Shown here: piece by piece, positions 42,850 to 54,418 of the stretch
Numbering within the stretch: the first letter of the stretch is position 1
How the letters are laid out: each line of letters opens with the position of its first letter
NCBI GenBank assembly: GCA_030765045.1
Contig: CM060961.1
Location: forward strand, 35,635,305 to 35,699,304
DNA from: Tenodera sinensis
Lineage: Eukaryota > Arthropoda > Insecta > Mantodea > Mantidae
Length of the DNA: 64,000 bases
Direction: 5' to 3'
Translations under genes and position numbers: made by a program
The notes under the pieces: generated by a model
Database searches by the model: none
What the model saw: the letters and a program-made list of their open reading frames with translations, nothing else
Told to the model about the DNA's origin: nothing

Positions 42850-45538
42850 GCCAAGCACCTCTTTTCGGTTCGCGTTTTGGAACGCGTGCGGATTGGCTGG
42901 CCAGGCGGGGGAGTTATCCCACTTTGCCCGCACTTATGCCCTAGACGCTATTCTAGTTAGCGAAACCCACCTACGCCCAAATGCTCGCTTCCGTTTACCG
43001 GGCTACGTTTGCCACAGAACTGATCGTCAAGGTCGTCCTGGAGGCGGAACGGCGGTGTTCGTAAGGCAAAACGTAGTCCATCGCCCAATCCAGCTCCCAC
43101 CCCTTCAAACACTAGAGGCCACGGCTATCACTCTGAACCTTGACGGCACAGAGATACTGATAGTCTCAGTATATCACCCTCCACGAAGGCAGTTTGTCCC
43201 TAATGACTACCATTCCATCCTAGCCCTTTATCCCAACGTCATCCTAGCTGGGGACTTCAACGCCAAACACCAACGCTGGCACTGTGGTCGAAGGGCGGAT
43301 GCCCGAGGCAATTCCATCATCCGCCTCATCGACGCGGACCCCGAACTAAGGGTGGAGGGCCCGTGGCAACCCACACATCACCCGCATGGTCTAGGACTAC
43401 CCTCTGTCATAGACTTTGCGATCATAAAGCATTTCCCATTTCACCTCACACTGACATCAATAAATGCTCTCCAATCAGACCACAACCCAGTACTGGCAGA
43501 AATCAATACCCGGATTGCCAGTCACGACAGCTCAAATTACACTCGGGAAACGGACTGGGAAGGTGTCCGTAACTGCCTTCGTACCTCCATCCCACCTAAC
43601 CCCAGAATCAACGACATCCCAACTCTTGAAGCGGCAGTTTCTTCATTCACTTCCATTGTGACAAGAACTGCCCAAAACCTGACAATCCGAGCTCCAGCTC
43701 CCTTACATCCAGACGTCCTCCCACTTGACATAATCCTCCTTATCCGTCGGTCCTGGGCGGCACGAAGACTCTATCAAAGGCATCGCACACCCCACAACAG
43801 AGCCCTATTACGGCGATTGCGCCGACTGGTCGGGGCTCGACTGCGTGAGCACCGAGTGCAAGCGTGGGAGAGCAAGATGGCCAGCCTGGACACTGGAAGT
43901 GGAGACGTGTGGAAGATCGCCAGATGCCTTCGAAACCGTCGTGGCCAATATAACTCGCCAATTCAGGGCACCCGAGGCCTGGCATACGAGCCTGAAGTCA
44001 AAGCCAATGTGTTCGCTGACTATCTAGAGCGGACCATGTGTCCCAGAGACGACCCCCAGGATTATAGATTCTCAGAACGTACCCGCCAAGAAGTACGTCG
44101 ATTCTTACGACGTCCGCCGGAGGATGCGGAACGACTACCGGTGATACGTCCCAGCGAAACCCATGGCGCACTAAAACGCCTCAAAATCAAAAAGGCGGCG
44201 GGACCTGACGGACTAACTCCCCTCATGCTTCGTCACCTTCCCTTCAACGCCGTGCTCTTCCTAACTAGAGTTTTCAATATGTGCCTTACCCTGGGTCACT
44301 TTCCACGCGAGTGGAGAGAGGCTCGGGTGATATGCATCTTGAAACCTGGGAAAGACCCGGTACACCCCTCCAACTACAGATCCATAAGCCTTCTGTCCAT
44401 CCTCTCGAAAGTTCTAGAGAGGATGATCCTAACCCGATTATCCCCCCTACTGACAAACATACAAGCCATCCCAGAACATCAGTTCGGCTTTCGACCTGGG
44501 CACTCTACACCTCAGCAACTGCTGCGTGTGGTGGAGGCTGCTGCCCTGGGTTTTCAGGAACGCGCATTCACCGCTGCGGTATCTCTGGATGTGGAAAAGG
44601 CCTTCTCAACCACCTGGCACACAGGGCTACTTCACAAGCTGATTCACCTGGGGCTACCCACACAACTCATTCACATCCTACACAGTTTCCTCCGACACCG
44701 GACCCTCATAGTCACAGTTGCTGGACGAACCTCCAGAATTAGGCCAATAAGAGGCGGAGTCCCCGAGGGCTCTGTTTTGTCCCCTACTCTCTTCAGTGTC
44801 TACATGGCAGACTTCCCTACTGAACCACAGGTCAATCTAGCGCAATATGCAGATGACATACTACTATACTGCACCAACAAAAACATCCACAGAGCCTTCA
44901 ACCCTATTCAAAGACACCTCCGCCTAGTCCAAGACTGGTGCCGACGATGGAGAATGTCTGTTAATCCAGACAAGAGCCATGCCATCCTGTTCACGAGACG
45001 GCCCACACCTGCAGACTGCCCCACCTTCCAACTTCGGGGTCAAAGGATCCAGTGGAGAGACACCATCACCTATTTGGGAGTCAAATTAGACAAAAGTCTA
45101 ACATTTCGAAGTCATATCAGAGACCTATCAGTGCGGTCGCAGGGGGCCATTGCCTCACTGTACCCTATGCTGAAATCCGAGATGCCAGTCCGCCTGAAAC
45201 TACACCTATTCAGAGCCCTGATTATCCCCCTCATGCTTTACGCCTGTGAAGTGTGGGGCATGGCAGCGGGTAGTTGGCTTCTGTGGCTCCAGAGGGCGCA
45301 GAACAGAGGACTTCGGTCCATCTACTCTGTCCCTTTAACCTTCCCCGTGAGACTACTTCACGAAGCCTCATCTCTTCCATACGTGGAGGATGAAATTAGG
45401 CGCCGGGCAGCAAAATTGTACGCCAAATTACCCAACCACCAAAGCGTCCTGGTTAGATCTCTAGGTGATTATGACCCCACAACACGCCGCTTCAGGTCGT
45501 ACAGGGTTCCCCGTATGGCTTGCGGGTATATCCCATAA
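42833..45538 (+). CDS. LINE-B ORF2, endonuclease-reverse transcriptase
   Basis: 901 codons, intact, +1 frame relative to ORF1. APE-type endonuclease (1-230): Asn17 (FWNACG), Glu44 (VSETHL), Asp141-Asn143 (GDFNAKH), Asp194, and Asp216-His217 (SDHNPV). Reverse transcriptase (about 440-730): KKAAGPDGLTP, FREWREARVICILKPGKDP-like block, FGFRPGHST, motif A LDVEKAFS (about 585), GGVPEGSVLSP, and YADD (about 671-674). The C-terminal part, with LYACEVWGMA and LHEASSLPYVEDEIRRRA, lacks RNase H, as in Jockey. The enzyme nicks target DNA and copies the element RNA at the nick. Motif A has Ser where many LINE RTs have Asp (AFS for AFD). The nested copy shares this, so it is a family trait. Confidence 0.93.
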   Translation: MARQTRPSTSFRFAFWNACGLAGQAGELSHFARTYALDAILVSETHLRPNARFRLPGYVCHRTDRQGRPGGGTAVFVRQNVVHRPIQLPPLQTLEATAITLNLDGTEILIVSVYHPPRRQFVPNDYHSILALYPNVILAGDFNAKHQRWHCGRRADARGNSIIRLIDADPELRVEGPWQPTHHPHGLGLPSVIDFAIIKHFPFHLTLTSINALQSDHNPVLAEINTRIASHDSSNYTRETDWEGVRNCLRTSIPPNPRINDIPTLEAAVSSFTSIVTRTAQNLTIRAPAPLHPDVLPLDIILLIRRSWAARRLYQRHRTPHNRALLRRLRRLVGARLREHRVQAWESKMASLDTGSGDVWKIARCLRNRRGQYNSPIQGTRGLAYEPEVKANVFADYLERTMCPRDDPQDYRFSERTRQEVRRFLRRPPEDAERLPVIRPSETHGALKRLKIKKAAGPDGLTPLMLRHLPFNAVLFLTRVFNMCLTLGHFPREWREARVICILKPGKDPVHPSNYRSISLLSILSKVLERMILTRLSPLLTNIQAIPEHQFGFRPGHSTPQQLLRVVEAAALGFQERAFTAAVSLDVEKAFSTTWHTGLLHKLIHLGLPTQLIHILHSFLRHRTLIVTVAGRTSRIRPIRGGVPEGSVLSPTLFSVYMADFPTEPQVNLAQYADDILLYCTNKNIHRAFNPIQRHLRLVQDWCRRWRMSVNPDKSHAILFTRRPTPADCPTFQLRGQRIQWRDTITYLGVKLDKSLTFRSHIRDLSVRSQGAIASLYPMLKSEMPVRLKLHLFRALIIPLMLYACEVWGMAAGSWLLWLQRAQNRGLRSIYSVPLTFPVRLLHEASSLPYVEDEIRRRAAKLYAKLPNHQSVLVRSLGDYDPTTRRFRSYRVPRMACGYIP

Positions 45539-45895
45539 CAAAGTAGTTTACCCATCAGCAGCAAAAGCTAAACTACAAATAATCCCAACAAAGAGCTATT
45601 CGGTTCAAAATTCAACCCACCAACTAAATTCAAAATTTAAAAAGATCGAAAGATCTATAACTTGTTTAAAACTCTTTACCTCCACAGAATGCGAACATTG
45701 CTGAGTTCTGTGAGTCATCAGCTAAGGGGCAAAATAGCCTCCTTATTATATAAGCCATAATCTAAATTTAAAAACAACACCCTTAACCACCCTTTACCAA
45801 AAATTCTACCTGCGGTTAAACCCTGTTGAGGGTAGGTACGCAGAAAAATATCGTCGGGCTGAACCACAGCCTGCCAGTATGTCGTCGTCGTCGTC
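45539..45895 (+). other. LINE-B 3' UTR, hairpin and (GTC)5 tail
   Basis: AT-rich 3' UTR ending with GGGCTGaaccaCAGCCtgcca, a 5-bp stem whose sequence is conserved in the other two copies (loop ttct there on the element strand), then (GTC)5. No poly(A) tail. Confidence 0.8.
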
Positions 45896-45970
45896 GGGAT
45901 TGAACCCGCGACCTCGGGAACAAAAGGCTGGCGTGTTTCCCTTAGTCCACGGAGAACTACTTCGATAAAC
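45896..45970 (-). mobile_element. tRNA-like SINE head split by LINE-B
   Basis: The minus strand from 45970 reads a weak A box (tccgtggactaagg), then cgccagccttttgttcccgaggtcgcgggttcaatccc, very close to the SINE-A head (gctggcctactgttcccaaggtcgcgggttcaaatcc at 9275-9312). Its B box continues at 40610-40595 on the far side of LINE-B. Confidence 0.6.
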
Positions 45971-47625
45971 TAAAATAGGGACGATAGAATGTTAGCAAAA
46001 TATAAAGCCCTGGAATCCTGGAAAAAGAAAATCTGAAACGCCACGTTTTTCCACCACGAAAGGCAATTCCAAAAATAATTGGGACTCTCTTTACAGAGGG
46101 AAATTCCCTCTTTGTTGAAACGAACCATTGTCACTTTGTTAATAAATACCACATATACGGTCTATCCACAAAGGCAGAACTAAATCATAAGCCCCATTTT
46201 TTAATATAAAATTGCGCTTAAATTCATATTTTAATACCACAAACGCACGTTCCTAATTTTTCATATTCACTTTGATGCACTTTATCTCGTTTTGAACAGA
46301 TGCTGTTACAATATTGTATAATCATGTCCACCATAATAATCCAGCCCATTCATGTTGACGTACGAGGTTAACTACGGGCAAACAGAATGGACTGAGGGGA
46401 AGCACGAATTATGTACGCAATGAATATGGCCAGAATTTAAACGTTTTTGTGCATAAATGTAGTATCAATAATTTAGAGTTAATTAAATGGGCAGCAAATG
46501 AAACGTTTTAAAGTTGTCTGACCGCTAAAACTCATAATATTGGTCGCTGCTAAAGGTTTTAAAATTTTAATGCCGTGGTTTCGTTTTGGAATCGCTTAGC
46601 GATGTCGATTTTCCATAGGACAGGTATAGTGGCGTGTTGCAAAAACTTCAAACGTATATATAGAGGAAAATAAGTGCAAATATTTGCCAGGGTTTGTTGT
46701 TTTCAAAATGAGAGGGGACTTTTTAACCCGTTCCAATAAGAACATTGGCTTTACTGCTGTTGAGGTTATAGTAGACTTTCTACTTTCTCTACCACGTATG
46801 TGGCAGGTATAAATTTATTGCATTGAAATTTGATGTCGAAAAGGTGCATGTATGTGCATGGTATCTGTCGCTCTGTGAACAGCAAAACTCAGACGAAATA
46901 CGCAAACGACACTATAATGGTAATAATTAAGTTTTAAACCACAATTTATGCTCGGCCATATACCTAATTTTATAGTTGAAATATTCTAAAATGTTGTACA
47001 CTCTCCAGGGACAATGACCTACATATTGCATAAGCTGATATTTGGAGTTGTGCGCAGGCGCTAAACAATCGATTCGTTTCCAGCACGTCACAGCTGCATT
47101 ATGAAAATGATAACTTTGGGATGCTGTGTAACATTGAAAATCAGAAGGCAAATTGGATGTATTGCAAACTTTATTTCATGTGTAAGTTATTTATTGTGCA
47201 ATTAGTGAAATTAAATTGCGGGACTGAGCTTGGTGAAATATTTTTGGAATTTGATGCTGTATTGAGGTTAATTTGTGTGTTTTCTGTTTGTCTGACGTTT
47301 TAGCGACTCGCGCTAGTTGCGTTTCGATAATTAATCGATATTGCGCTTTGCCATTGCTGCATGGGAATTCTCTGATTGGTGGAACATCTGTCTAATGAAA
47401 ATTGTATTGTCAGATTGGATGAAGAGTAGTCCTTTAATGAAAGTTTGAAATTAAGGAGGTTCATTAAAGGAAACCTATCACACTTATAATTAATATACTT
47501 GGTTATAGTGGAGCGTAAAGTGCAGCATTTTATGGTGATGTAACACAAACATTAAAAAATGCCCTATCCCAGAAAACACGAAATATTTTCATAAATTTTG
47601 ATTATTTAAAAAAAGGTATTTATAT
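45971..47625. other. Unassigned AT-rich DNA
   Basis: A very weak resemblance to the start of the GT-carrier repeat exists near 46775-46900 (tactttctctaccacg...). Otherwise nothing recognised. Confidence 0.35.
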
Positions 47626-47626
47626 A

Positions 47627-47930
47627 TTGTGACGCCGGATACAGCGCAAAACAAAGGACTGTCGGGACCGGGCTGCTTCACGCCACATGCTGGACGGCGA
47701 GCGGCCAAAGGCGTTCAAGATCAGCCTGCCTCACCCGACTGTTCGTGTGTACGTGACTAACAATGAAAGCAACCATAAAAGGGTTTTCTCCAGAACTTTC
47801 GAGAAAGATACTCAGTAAATTAATTATTGATTGTTTCGTGGAATATTCAAAACTAATACCAGTCAAGATTTTCATATTCAGGTAGTCGTCATATGAAACC
47901 TTTAAAATTGCCACAGAACATTTCTAGACA
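47627..47930 (+). repeat. TGTGACGC repeat, copy 1 (LTR-like start)
   Basis: Starts ttgtgacgccggatac and includes cttcacgccac, cctcacccgact and actttcgagaaaga (about 47795). A second copy at 48369 has the same landmarks in order. A TG start followed by a GC-rich promoter-like section and cataaaaggg is suggestive of a solo LTR, but no end or TSD was fixed. Confidence 0.45.
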
Positions 47931-48368
47931 TTCCTTCATATTTATTTTCATATTCGCATGTTACATATTTAATGAAATGCAATAGCTTTATTCTTCTTTT
48001 CCCCTCTTAGTCATACAAAGAGAGCGGAGTTTCACAGCCATCACATAGCAACCAGGTTGTAAATTATTTAACTATATTTTAAGCCTATTGGATCCCGCTA
48101 TTTCAATGGTTCCTATAAAGAAATATGTGCATAATAAAACTATACAAATGTCTATCTCCATTAAAATGAACTAGAAAAATTAGCCTTCGTAAGAATAGTT
48201 TCTATAGATCTAATAAAGACCATGTTATACAATAACTGAACGAATGGTAAGCAAATTATGGATAGATATACTTTGTTGTTCTCGAAATAATAATTATAAA
48301 AATAATAAGTTAACGTTGTGCAAAAGTGACAGATTTGTGGTTGTTGGAATCATCGCTTTTGCGTAGTA

Positions 48369-48600
48369 TTGTGACGCTGACCGTTGGTGCACGCTTTAAA
48401 GACTACCTCACGCCACTTGGCGGCCGCGTGCGTCAAAAAAGAGACAGTTAAGGTCAAGCTACCTCATACCACTCGCGCGAGTAAACACCCAAAAGTGAGC
48501 GCGTCAGAACAAGGACTTTCGAGAACATTTCGGAAGCCTCTACTGTTGGCTTGTTTGTGGAAGCGTGGAGACAAAAGTGAATTTACATTCTCAATTATAA
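48369..48600 (+). repeat. TGTGACGC repeat, copy 2
   Basis: ttgtgacgctgaccgttgg, cctcacgccacttggc, caagctacctcat and ggactttcgagaac in the same order as copy 1 (landmarks 147 versus 169 bp from the start). Confidence 0.5.
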
Positions 48601-48717
48601 AGGTTTGTGGGACGGGGAGGGAGGGGCAGTTTTGGGAGGCAAAGGGGAAGAGTGGTAGTTGTATGCAATAGTGAGCACTGAACGAGTTACGCAATCCAAT
48701 CTAAATCTAATAAAAAA

Positions 48718-48795
48718 TTAGACCGTGGGAGCACGCCTTAAAGAGCACCTCACACTACTTGGCACCCATATTCAGCGAGTTCACAGATGGCAATG
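48718..48795 (+). repeat. TGTGACGC repeat, fragment 3
   Basis: gaccgtgggagcacgccttaaagagcacctcacactacttggc matches 48379-48423 of copy 2. Confidence 0.55.
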
Positions 48796-50005
48796 GAGGC
48801 CTCTAAGCATTGATAATGTCAAGGAAAATATACGTCATAGTATAAAAACACATCATATATGACACAAAATACCAAAGCAGGGCTAATTAACAATCACAAT
48901 AAATTCTAGCCTGCAGTTATAAGATTAATATAATGTATGTTTACAAATACAAATCGAATTATTTTAGACTTTTACTTGACTCTTCCTGGCACGTTCCATT
49001 TAGCTATATAATTGGCAAAGAATTACATCTTTTGCCAGCTGTTCAATACATATAAATTTAAGTTGTTTTCGAACAGGCATCAAATGTTATTAACAAATAA
49101 TTTGTATCCAAAAAAGTTAGAAATTACTTACAACACTACATAAGCATTAACAGAATGATAATGGTGTCAAGAATAAAACGATTCTGAGCATAGGTATTCT
49201 TTAGCAGTAGTGTTATATATGCTTCAGATTCAGAAGAAAAACAAGATGACTGAAAAAATAACTTTAATAGTATTTTCTAGCTCTTTTTATTTATTTTGTT
49301 CTTTACAGTGTATTCTAAAAGTTTTAATTAACTATCGAAGTGTTTTAAGTAAATATTTTAAATGTATCCAGAGAAACGTCCACGAACAACATAAGTGTTT
49401 CGGCTTGAATGATAAATAACGAGTATAGGTAAACAGTAATAAACCGACATAAAAATTGAGAGTAGATACTTGCTGCTAAATCGACGTTCTAGACAGAGAT
49501 GGCAGTAGCAGCACTTCAGGAAGCAAGGTGTATTTCACAGACAAGAGGCGCTGGATTTTATTCGAATTTCCAGCGCAGCTTATCGGAAGACATCCTCGAT
49601 ATTACCTCACTTTCTGCCGCTATTTCGGCTTCCTTTCCCTGCTAATATATTCAGAATCATTTCTCTGCTCAAGTTTCGTGATCGAATACAAACGGGACGA
49701 AATGATTAATCTATAGCGTGCATGACGTGTACCATTTTCTCTGCGAGTGAATGGCATGGCATCTAGACATTAACACACCACCTATATAATTAACGTTAAC
49801 ACTCGAATACAACTGAACGTCAATTTCTTCCTATCGTGTACGCAACTTAGTAACCATTACAATGTAAGCTCCATATGCATGACTTATTTTAGTCTACTTA
49901 TATATACATGACACGGTCTATTACTATTTTACGTGTACCCATTGAATGTAATACTATTCATATAAAAACCTGACGTGTTACATTCATATAACTTTTACGG
50001 CACAG
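48796..50005. other. Unassigned AT-rich DNA
   Basis: No recognised feature. A short open frame at 49528-49716 shows no domain. Confidence 0.35.
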
Positions 50006-50009
50006 TGTT

Positions 50010-50134
50010 TTATTTTCTCTACTGGTAAGAGAGTATTGTATTCCACCCAAAAATACGATGGTGAGATTTCACCGGAAATATATGTTTTGAGACCCCCTGA
50101 ATCCAAAAAAGCATTTTTAGAAAACGGTCCGTGT

Positions 50135-50181
<47 letters not shown>

Positions 50182-50615
50182 TGTGTGTATGTGTGTGTCT
50201 GTATGTGTGTGTGTCAGTCTGTGGACAGCATAACTCAAAAACGAAAAGTGGGTTAGAAACCAAAATTTGGTATTTAAGTTTAATGTCTTTTAAGGATGCG
50301 ACACGAAGATTTTGAAGAAAATAGCCCCACCCAAAACTACTCTTTACATGGAAAATTTTTCGAAAATTTTGATTTTCTTGAAAATGACTCTAACAATTTT
50401 GATTAAAATGCCACATGTTTGAGATATTTTTATGACAAATGAAATGTATATTTTGAATGTTTTGGCTATAGCCTATGTAGTCCTGTTTATTGTGGATGAC
50501 TTTTGAATAACTCGTAAACTGTAAGAGATAGACAAAGTCTTACTGTACAAAAAATGTAAATCTGGCTAAAACACACAATTTTTTGTAGAGTAAACCATTT
50601 CGGAGATTGGTTCAA
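50010..50615 (+). repeat. GT-carrier repeat copy with (GT)n
   Basis: tattttctctactggtaag, ttccacccaaaaata, gagatttcaccggaaatata, GT tract (50131-50216), gtctgtggacagcataactc and the body to cggagatt. Cut short at about 50610. Confidence 0.88.
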
Positions 50616-50832
50616 ATCCCGGCTATGGCATTGAATTTTTCAGTTTCTGGTTTAACCTCTTAAACATTGCCCACACACGGCTTGTGTGTTTAAAAAAACA
50701 CCAGCAGTAAGCTAATAATTACTTAGATTTCATATTAGTTATGAAAGAACTTATTGTCCAAATTTCTGGTCAAAGAAAAGAAGAAAAGTAAATAAATAGA
50801 AAATGTTGCACCAAAAGTGTGAACTTACGATG

Positions 50833-51055
50833 AACCTTCGTAGCACGCCTTCCTCTAGCCAAGAGGACCCACGTTCGATCTCCGGTACCGACGTGGAGAC
50901 TTAGCCCCCACTGGGAGCTCTCAAACGGGGTGCACTCAGCCTCGAAAGTTCCCGAAAAGGTCAATTGAGGAGTTCCATGTCCCACTCTCCTACTCATGAC
51001 GGCTGCAGTACGCAGAGATTGGAGATAAACCGTGGACCCTGAAAGGCTGCTGCAA
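50833..51055 (+). mobile_element. SINE-B copy 3 (tRNA-derived)
   Basis: cctctagccaagaggaccc, B-box-like cgttcgatctccggtaccg (about 50872), acggggtgcactcagcctc (about 50926), tcaattgaggag and a final cgcagagattgg, as in the other two copies. Confidence 0.72.
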
Positions 51056-51930
51056 TAAGCGTTATTTTTTTAACGATCATCATAAAAATCGGTGTATGTT
51101 ACTCCTGAGTTTTAATATTGCACAATGAGATGCATTTCTGTTAATAGTGCTCGTACTTGAGACACTTAAACAAAAGCAACCCATTTTAAATCTTTTAGAA
51201 AAATAATGTAATGTATATCTCTGACCTGAATAACTAAAAACACTTCAACCAAACTTAGTTATTATATTTTACTGACACATTGGCTCAAAGTTGCACTAGA
51301 AGCAGCACTTTTTATTTTATTATTTTTTTCCGTTACAAGTAAGCATCATTCTTTTTACATCAACAAAAGACTTGACGGAACGAACGCTATCGAAAGCAAA
51401 TAAAAGTTAAGTTTTGAAGCAGTTCCAGGAACAATGAAAATCTGTTCACATTGTAGAGAACAAAACACTTGATGAGAAAAAGCTGCTAAGAACCTCTCTC
51501 TTGTAAGGAAGAGATTATAGATTTTTATTACATGCAGAACTTTGCTGAGAGAAATTGCTGTATCTTGAATGTTCGTTCTTGAGGGTGTACCATCAGGTAC
51601 AAAATACTGTTATTCCCCTCAGATGAGTTGTTTTCGTTCTGGAAGTGCAATCGGTTACACATAGACTCCGACCAGTCTTCCTTATTTGTCTAACTCATTG
51701 AAGGTAAATTTGGAGTCAATCGAAGGAAAAAATGGATATAGACTTCTTTGTGTTGAATCTTACAGGGCACCCAACACTTCCGCATGATCAGGAAATATCA
51801 ATGTCAGTAAATGTGACTTGACCTATGCGGACAGCACCCCCCCACCCCATTTTAGGCCCTAACACTGTACTAGACTTGTTGGAAATATGACTGTGTACCC
51901 TCAATGTCGCACAATATTCCAGGAATGGTT
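51056..51930. other. Unassigned AT-rich DNA
   Basis: No recognised feature. Confidence 0.35.
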
Positions 51931-51934
51931 TGAG

Positions 51935-52718
51935 TATTGTATTCCTGTGGTTTGTGTGTGTGTGTGCACGCGTGTGCGTGTGTGCTTTGTGTGTGTGTTT
52001 TGTGTGTATGTGTTTTGTGTCTGTGTGTGTGCGTGTGTGCTTTGTGTGTGTGTTTTGTGTGTGTGTGCGTGCGTGTGTGTGTGTGTTTGCAGCATAACTC
52101 AAAAACGAAAAGTCGCTTAAAAACTAAACTTGGTATTTATGTTTAATGTCTTTCAAGAGTGCGACACGAAGATTTTGAAGACAATCCTTCCACCCTAAAC
52201 CACACTTTAGATGAAAAAGTTTGCTAAAATGTCGGTTTTATTGTGAATGTCTCTAACGATTTTAATTAACATGCCATGTTTGATATATTTTTATGGCAAA
52301 TGAGGTCTATATCTCGAATTTTCTGGTTATACCCTACGTAGTCCTATTTACTCTGGATGACCTTTGCATAACCGGTAAACCGTAAGAAGTAAACCAAATC
52401 TTACTACACAAAATTGTAGAGCTTGCTAAAACACAATTTACGTCTAAATATATATATTTTCTTTTAGAGTAAACCATTTCGGAGATATTGCTTGTTATTT
52501 GTGAGAGTTTCAAAGAACTTACGCTTCTGTCAAAAGGAACATCGTTATTCATTTTTATGTATTAACCGTGGCATTTCAGACCTATAAAATATTTGACTAT
52601 CGCTCAAAGTCTACTATATTCCTATATTCTCCTTGTACCTACAAGAAGATAATAAGATAATTTCTGCAAATGTTTATCTCAACTAATACGAAGAAGATAT
52701 GGGAATAAGAGTTTGAAT
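51935..52718 (+). repeat. GT-carrier repeat, left arm of an inverted pair
   Basis: GT/GC tract (51955-52087), gcataactcaaaaacgaaaa, gcgacacgaagattttgaag and the body to gggaataagagtttg. The part before the GT tract is lost. It faces the copy at 52720-53490. Confidence 0.85.
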
Positions 52719-52719
52719 A

Positions 52720-53490
52720 TTAAAATACAGTAGCCTTTGTGCGATAGTGAAATCTTTTAAGGCTTTGAGATTCTGTTCTCTTTGAACACTTAGCATATAA
52801 AAAAATGAACAACGATGATCCATTTCACGAAAGTTTTAAGTTTTCCGAAACTCACACACATGACAAGGAATATTTTCGAAATGGTTCACCCTACAAGAAA
52901 ATTTATTTGGACATAAATTGTGTATTTTAGCAAGATCTACATTTTTTGTATAGTATAATTTGGTCTATCTCTAACCGTTTACCAGTTATGCAAAAGTCGT
53001 CCAGAGTAAATACGACTACAGGGGCTATAGCCAGAAAATTCAAAATATACATTTCATTTGTCATAAAAATATCTCAAACATATGACATTTTAATCAAAAT
53101 CGTTAGTCATTTTCAAGAAATTCAAAATTTTCGTAAAATTTTCCATGTAAAGGGTAGTTTAGGGTGGGGCTATTTTCTTCAAAATCTTCGTGTTGCATCT
53201 TTGAAAGACATGAAACTTAAATACTAAGTTTGGTTTTTAACCGACTTTTCGTTTTTGAGTTATGCTGTCCACAGACAGCAGGCAGGCAGACAGACACATA
53301 CACACACAGACACACACACAGACACACACACATACGCGCAGGCACACACACCTTTTTCTAAAAATGTTTTTTTTTTTTTTTTTTTTTTGGATTCAGGGGG
53401 TCTCAAAACATATATTTCCGGTGAAATCTCGACATCGAATTTTTGGGTGGAATACAATACTTCCCCTATTTACCAGTAGAGAAAGTAAAA
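52720..53490 (-). repeat. GT-carrier repeat, right arm of an inverted pair
   Basis: Reverse orientation: acagtagcctttgtgcgatag, atggttcaccctacaag, ctttgaaagacat, gagttatgctgtccac, CA tract (53285-53350), a 22-nt T run (53367-53388), gtctcaaaacatatatttccggtg and ccagtagagaaagtaaa. Confidence 0.88.
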
Positions 53491-54230
53491 ATAGAATATG
53501 TTTTGATGAATTTACGCATGTCACCTTTTAGCGAGAAAGGTGACGAATGCTTGTCTTGCTAGGTTACCGATGACGCAATGAGGAGGAACGCTTGTGTTAT
53601 TTTAGCAAACAAGTGGATTCATTAGAACAACATTGCTAGGAGAAGTACTGTTGACGTCATGTTGCCTGAATATTCCAGAAACAGTGCGCCTGTCGACAAA
53701 GATGTTGAGTGCAAACATATGTCACCACGTTATGAGCTATCACGCCACTTAGCCACGTTTCATGTTGCATAATAATCCTGTCACTGTGATCTAAGGTATC
53801 GTATGACGTGCAGCTTGGCAAATTTCTAACCAATTTCAGTAACCCTGATCGCAATTTCAGTAAACTCTGACTAGACATCGGATTTATACGCACTGTAAAC
53901 TGTTAAAATGAGCATCTACATAAAATATGTAAAATATGCACGAAAATCTCCAAACTATACAGTTAAAATGCACAATTTGAAGGTCTACTCATATTTTGGG
54001 TTTCCAAATCTAAGTCCTGCTGATGGATGTGATTGGATCTGTAGTAGATAATGATATACTCTACGAGTTCCGGGGTAAATTTATGACGTCGGTTGGTTAG
54101 TCTGACTTTGTAACGACCTCTCAATCTACTCAGATGTTATAGGGTAGTATTTGTAAGAATTAACAAGGTCTGGCGATATTTCTTCTGGAACATCTATGCT
54201 GTCATTTTGCAGATGTTTATTTTAACCATT
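53491..54230. other. Unassigned DNA
   Basis: No recognised feature. Confidence 0.35.
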
Positions 54231-54231
54231 T

Positions 54232-54418
54232 TTAGTGTTTTATTCCACCAAAAAATTTGATGCTGAGATTTCACCGCAAAAATATGTTTTGAGATCACCC
54301 CCCCCTAAGAAAACATTTTTAGAAAAAGGTCCGTTTGTGTGTTTGTCAGCCTGTGGACAGCATAACTCAAAAACGAAAAGTCGGTTAAAAACTAAAGTTG
54401 GTATTTAAGTTTAAGCTC
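54232..54418 (+). repeat. GT-carrier repeat, 5' part only
   Basis: ttattccaccaaaaaattt, gagatttcaccgcaaaaata, tttttagaaaaaggtccg, a shortened GT tract and gtggacagcataactcaaaaacg. Confidence 0.8.

Larger units (their letters stand above)
40611..45895 (+). mobile_element. LINE-B copy 1: complete Jockey-type retrotransposon
   Basis: 5,285 bp with all expected parts: an initiator/DPE promoter at the first base, a 487-bp 5' UTR, intact ORF1 and ORF2 overlapping by 17 nt, a 357-bp 3' UTR, a terminal hairpin (GGCTG-aacca-CAGCC, about 45857-45870) and a (GTC)5 tail (45881-45895). It is bracketed by a 10-bp direct repeat. No stops or shifts occur in either ORF, so this copy may be capable of retrotransposition. 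Two truncated relatives lie at 25193-26765 and 34076-35187. Confidence 0.92.
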
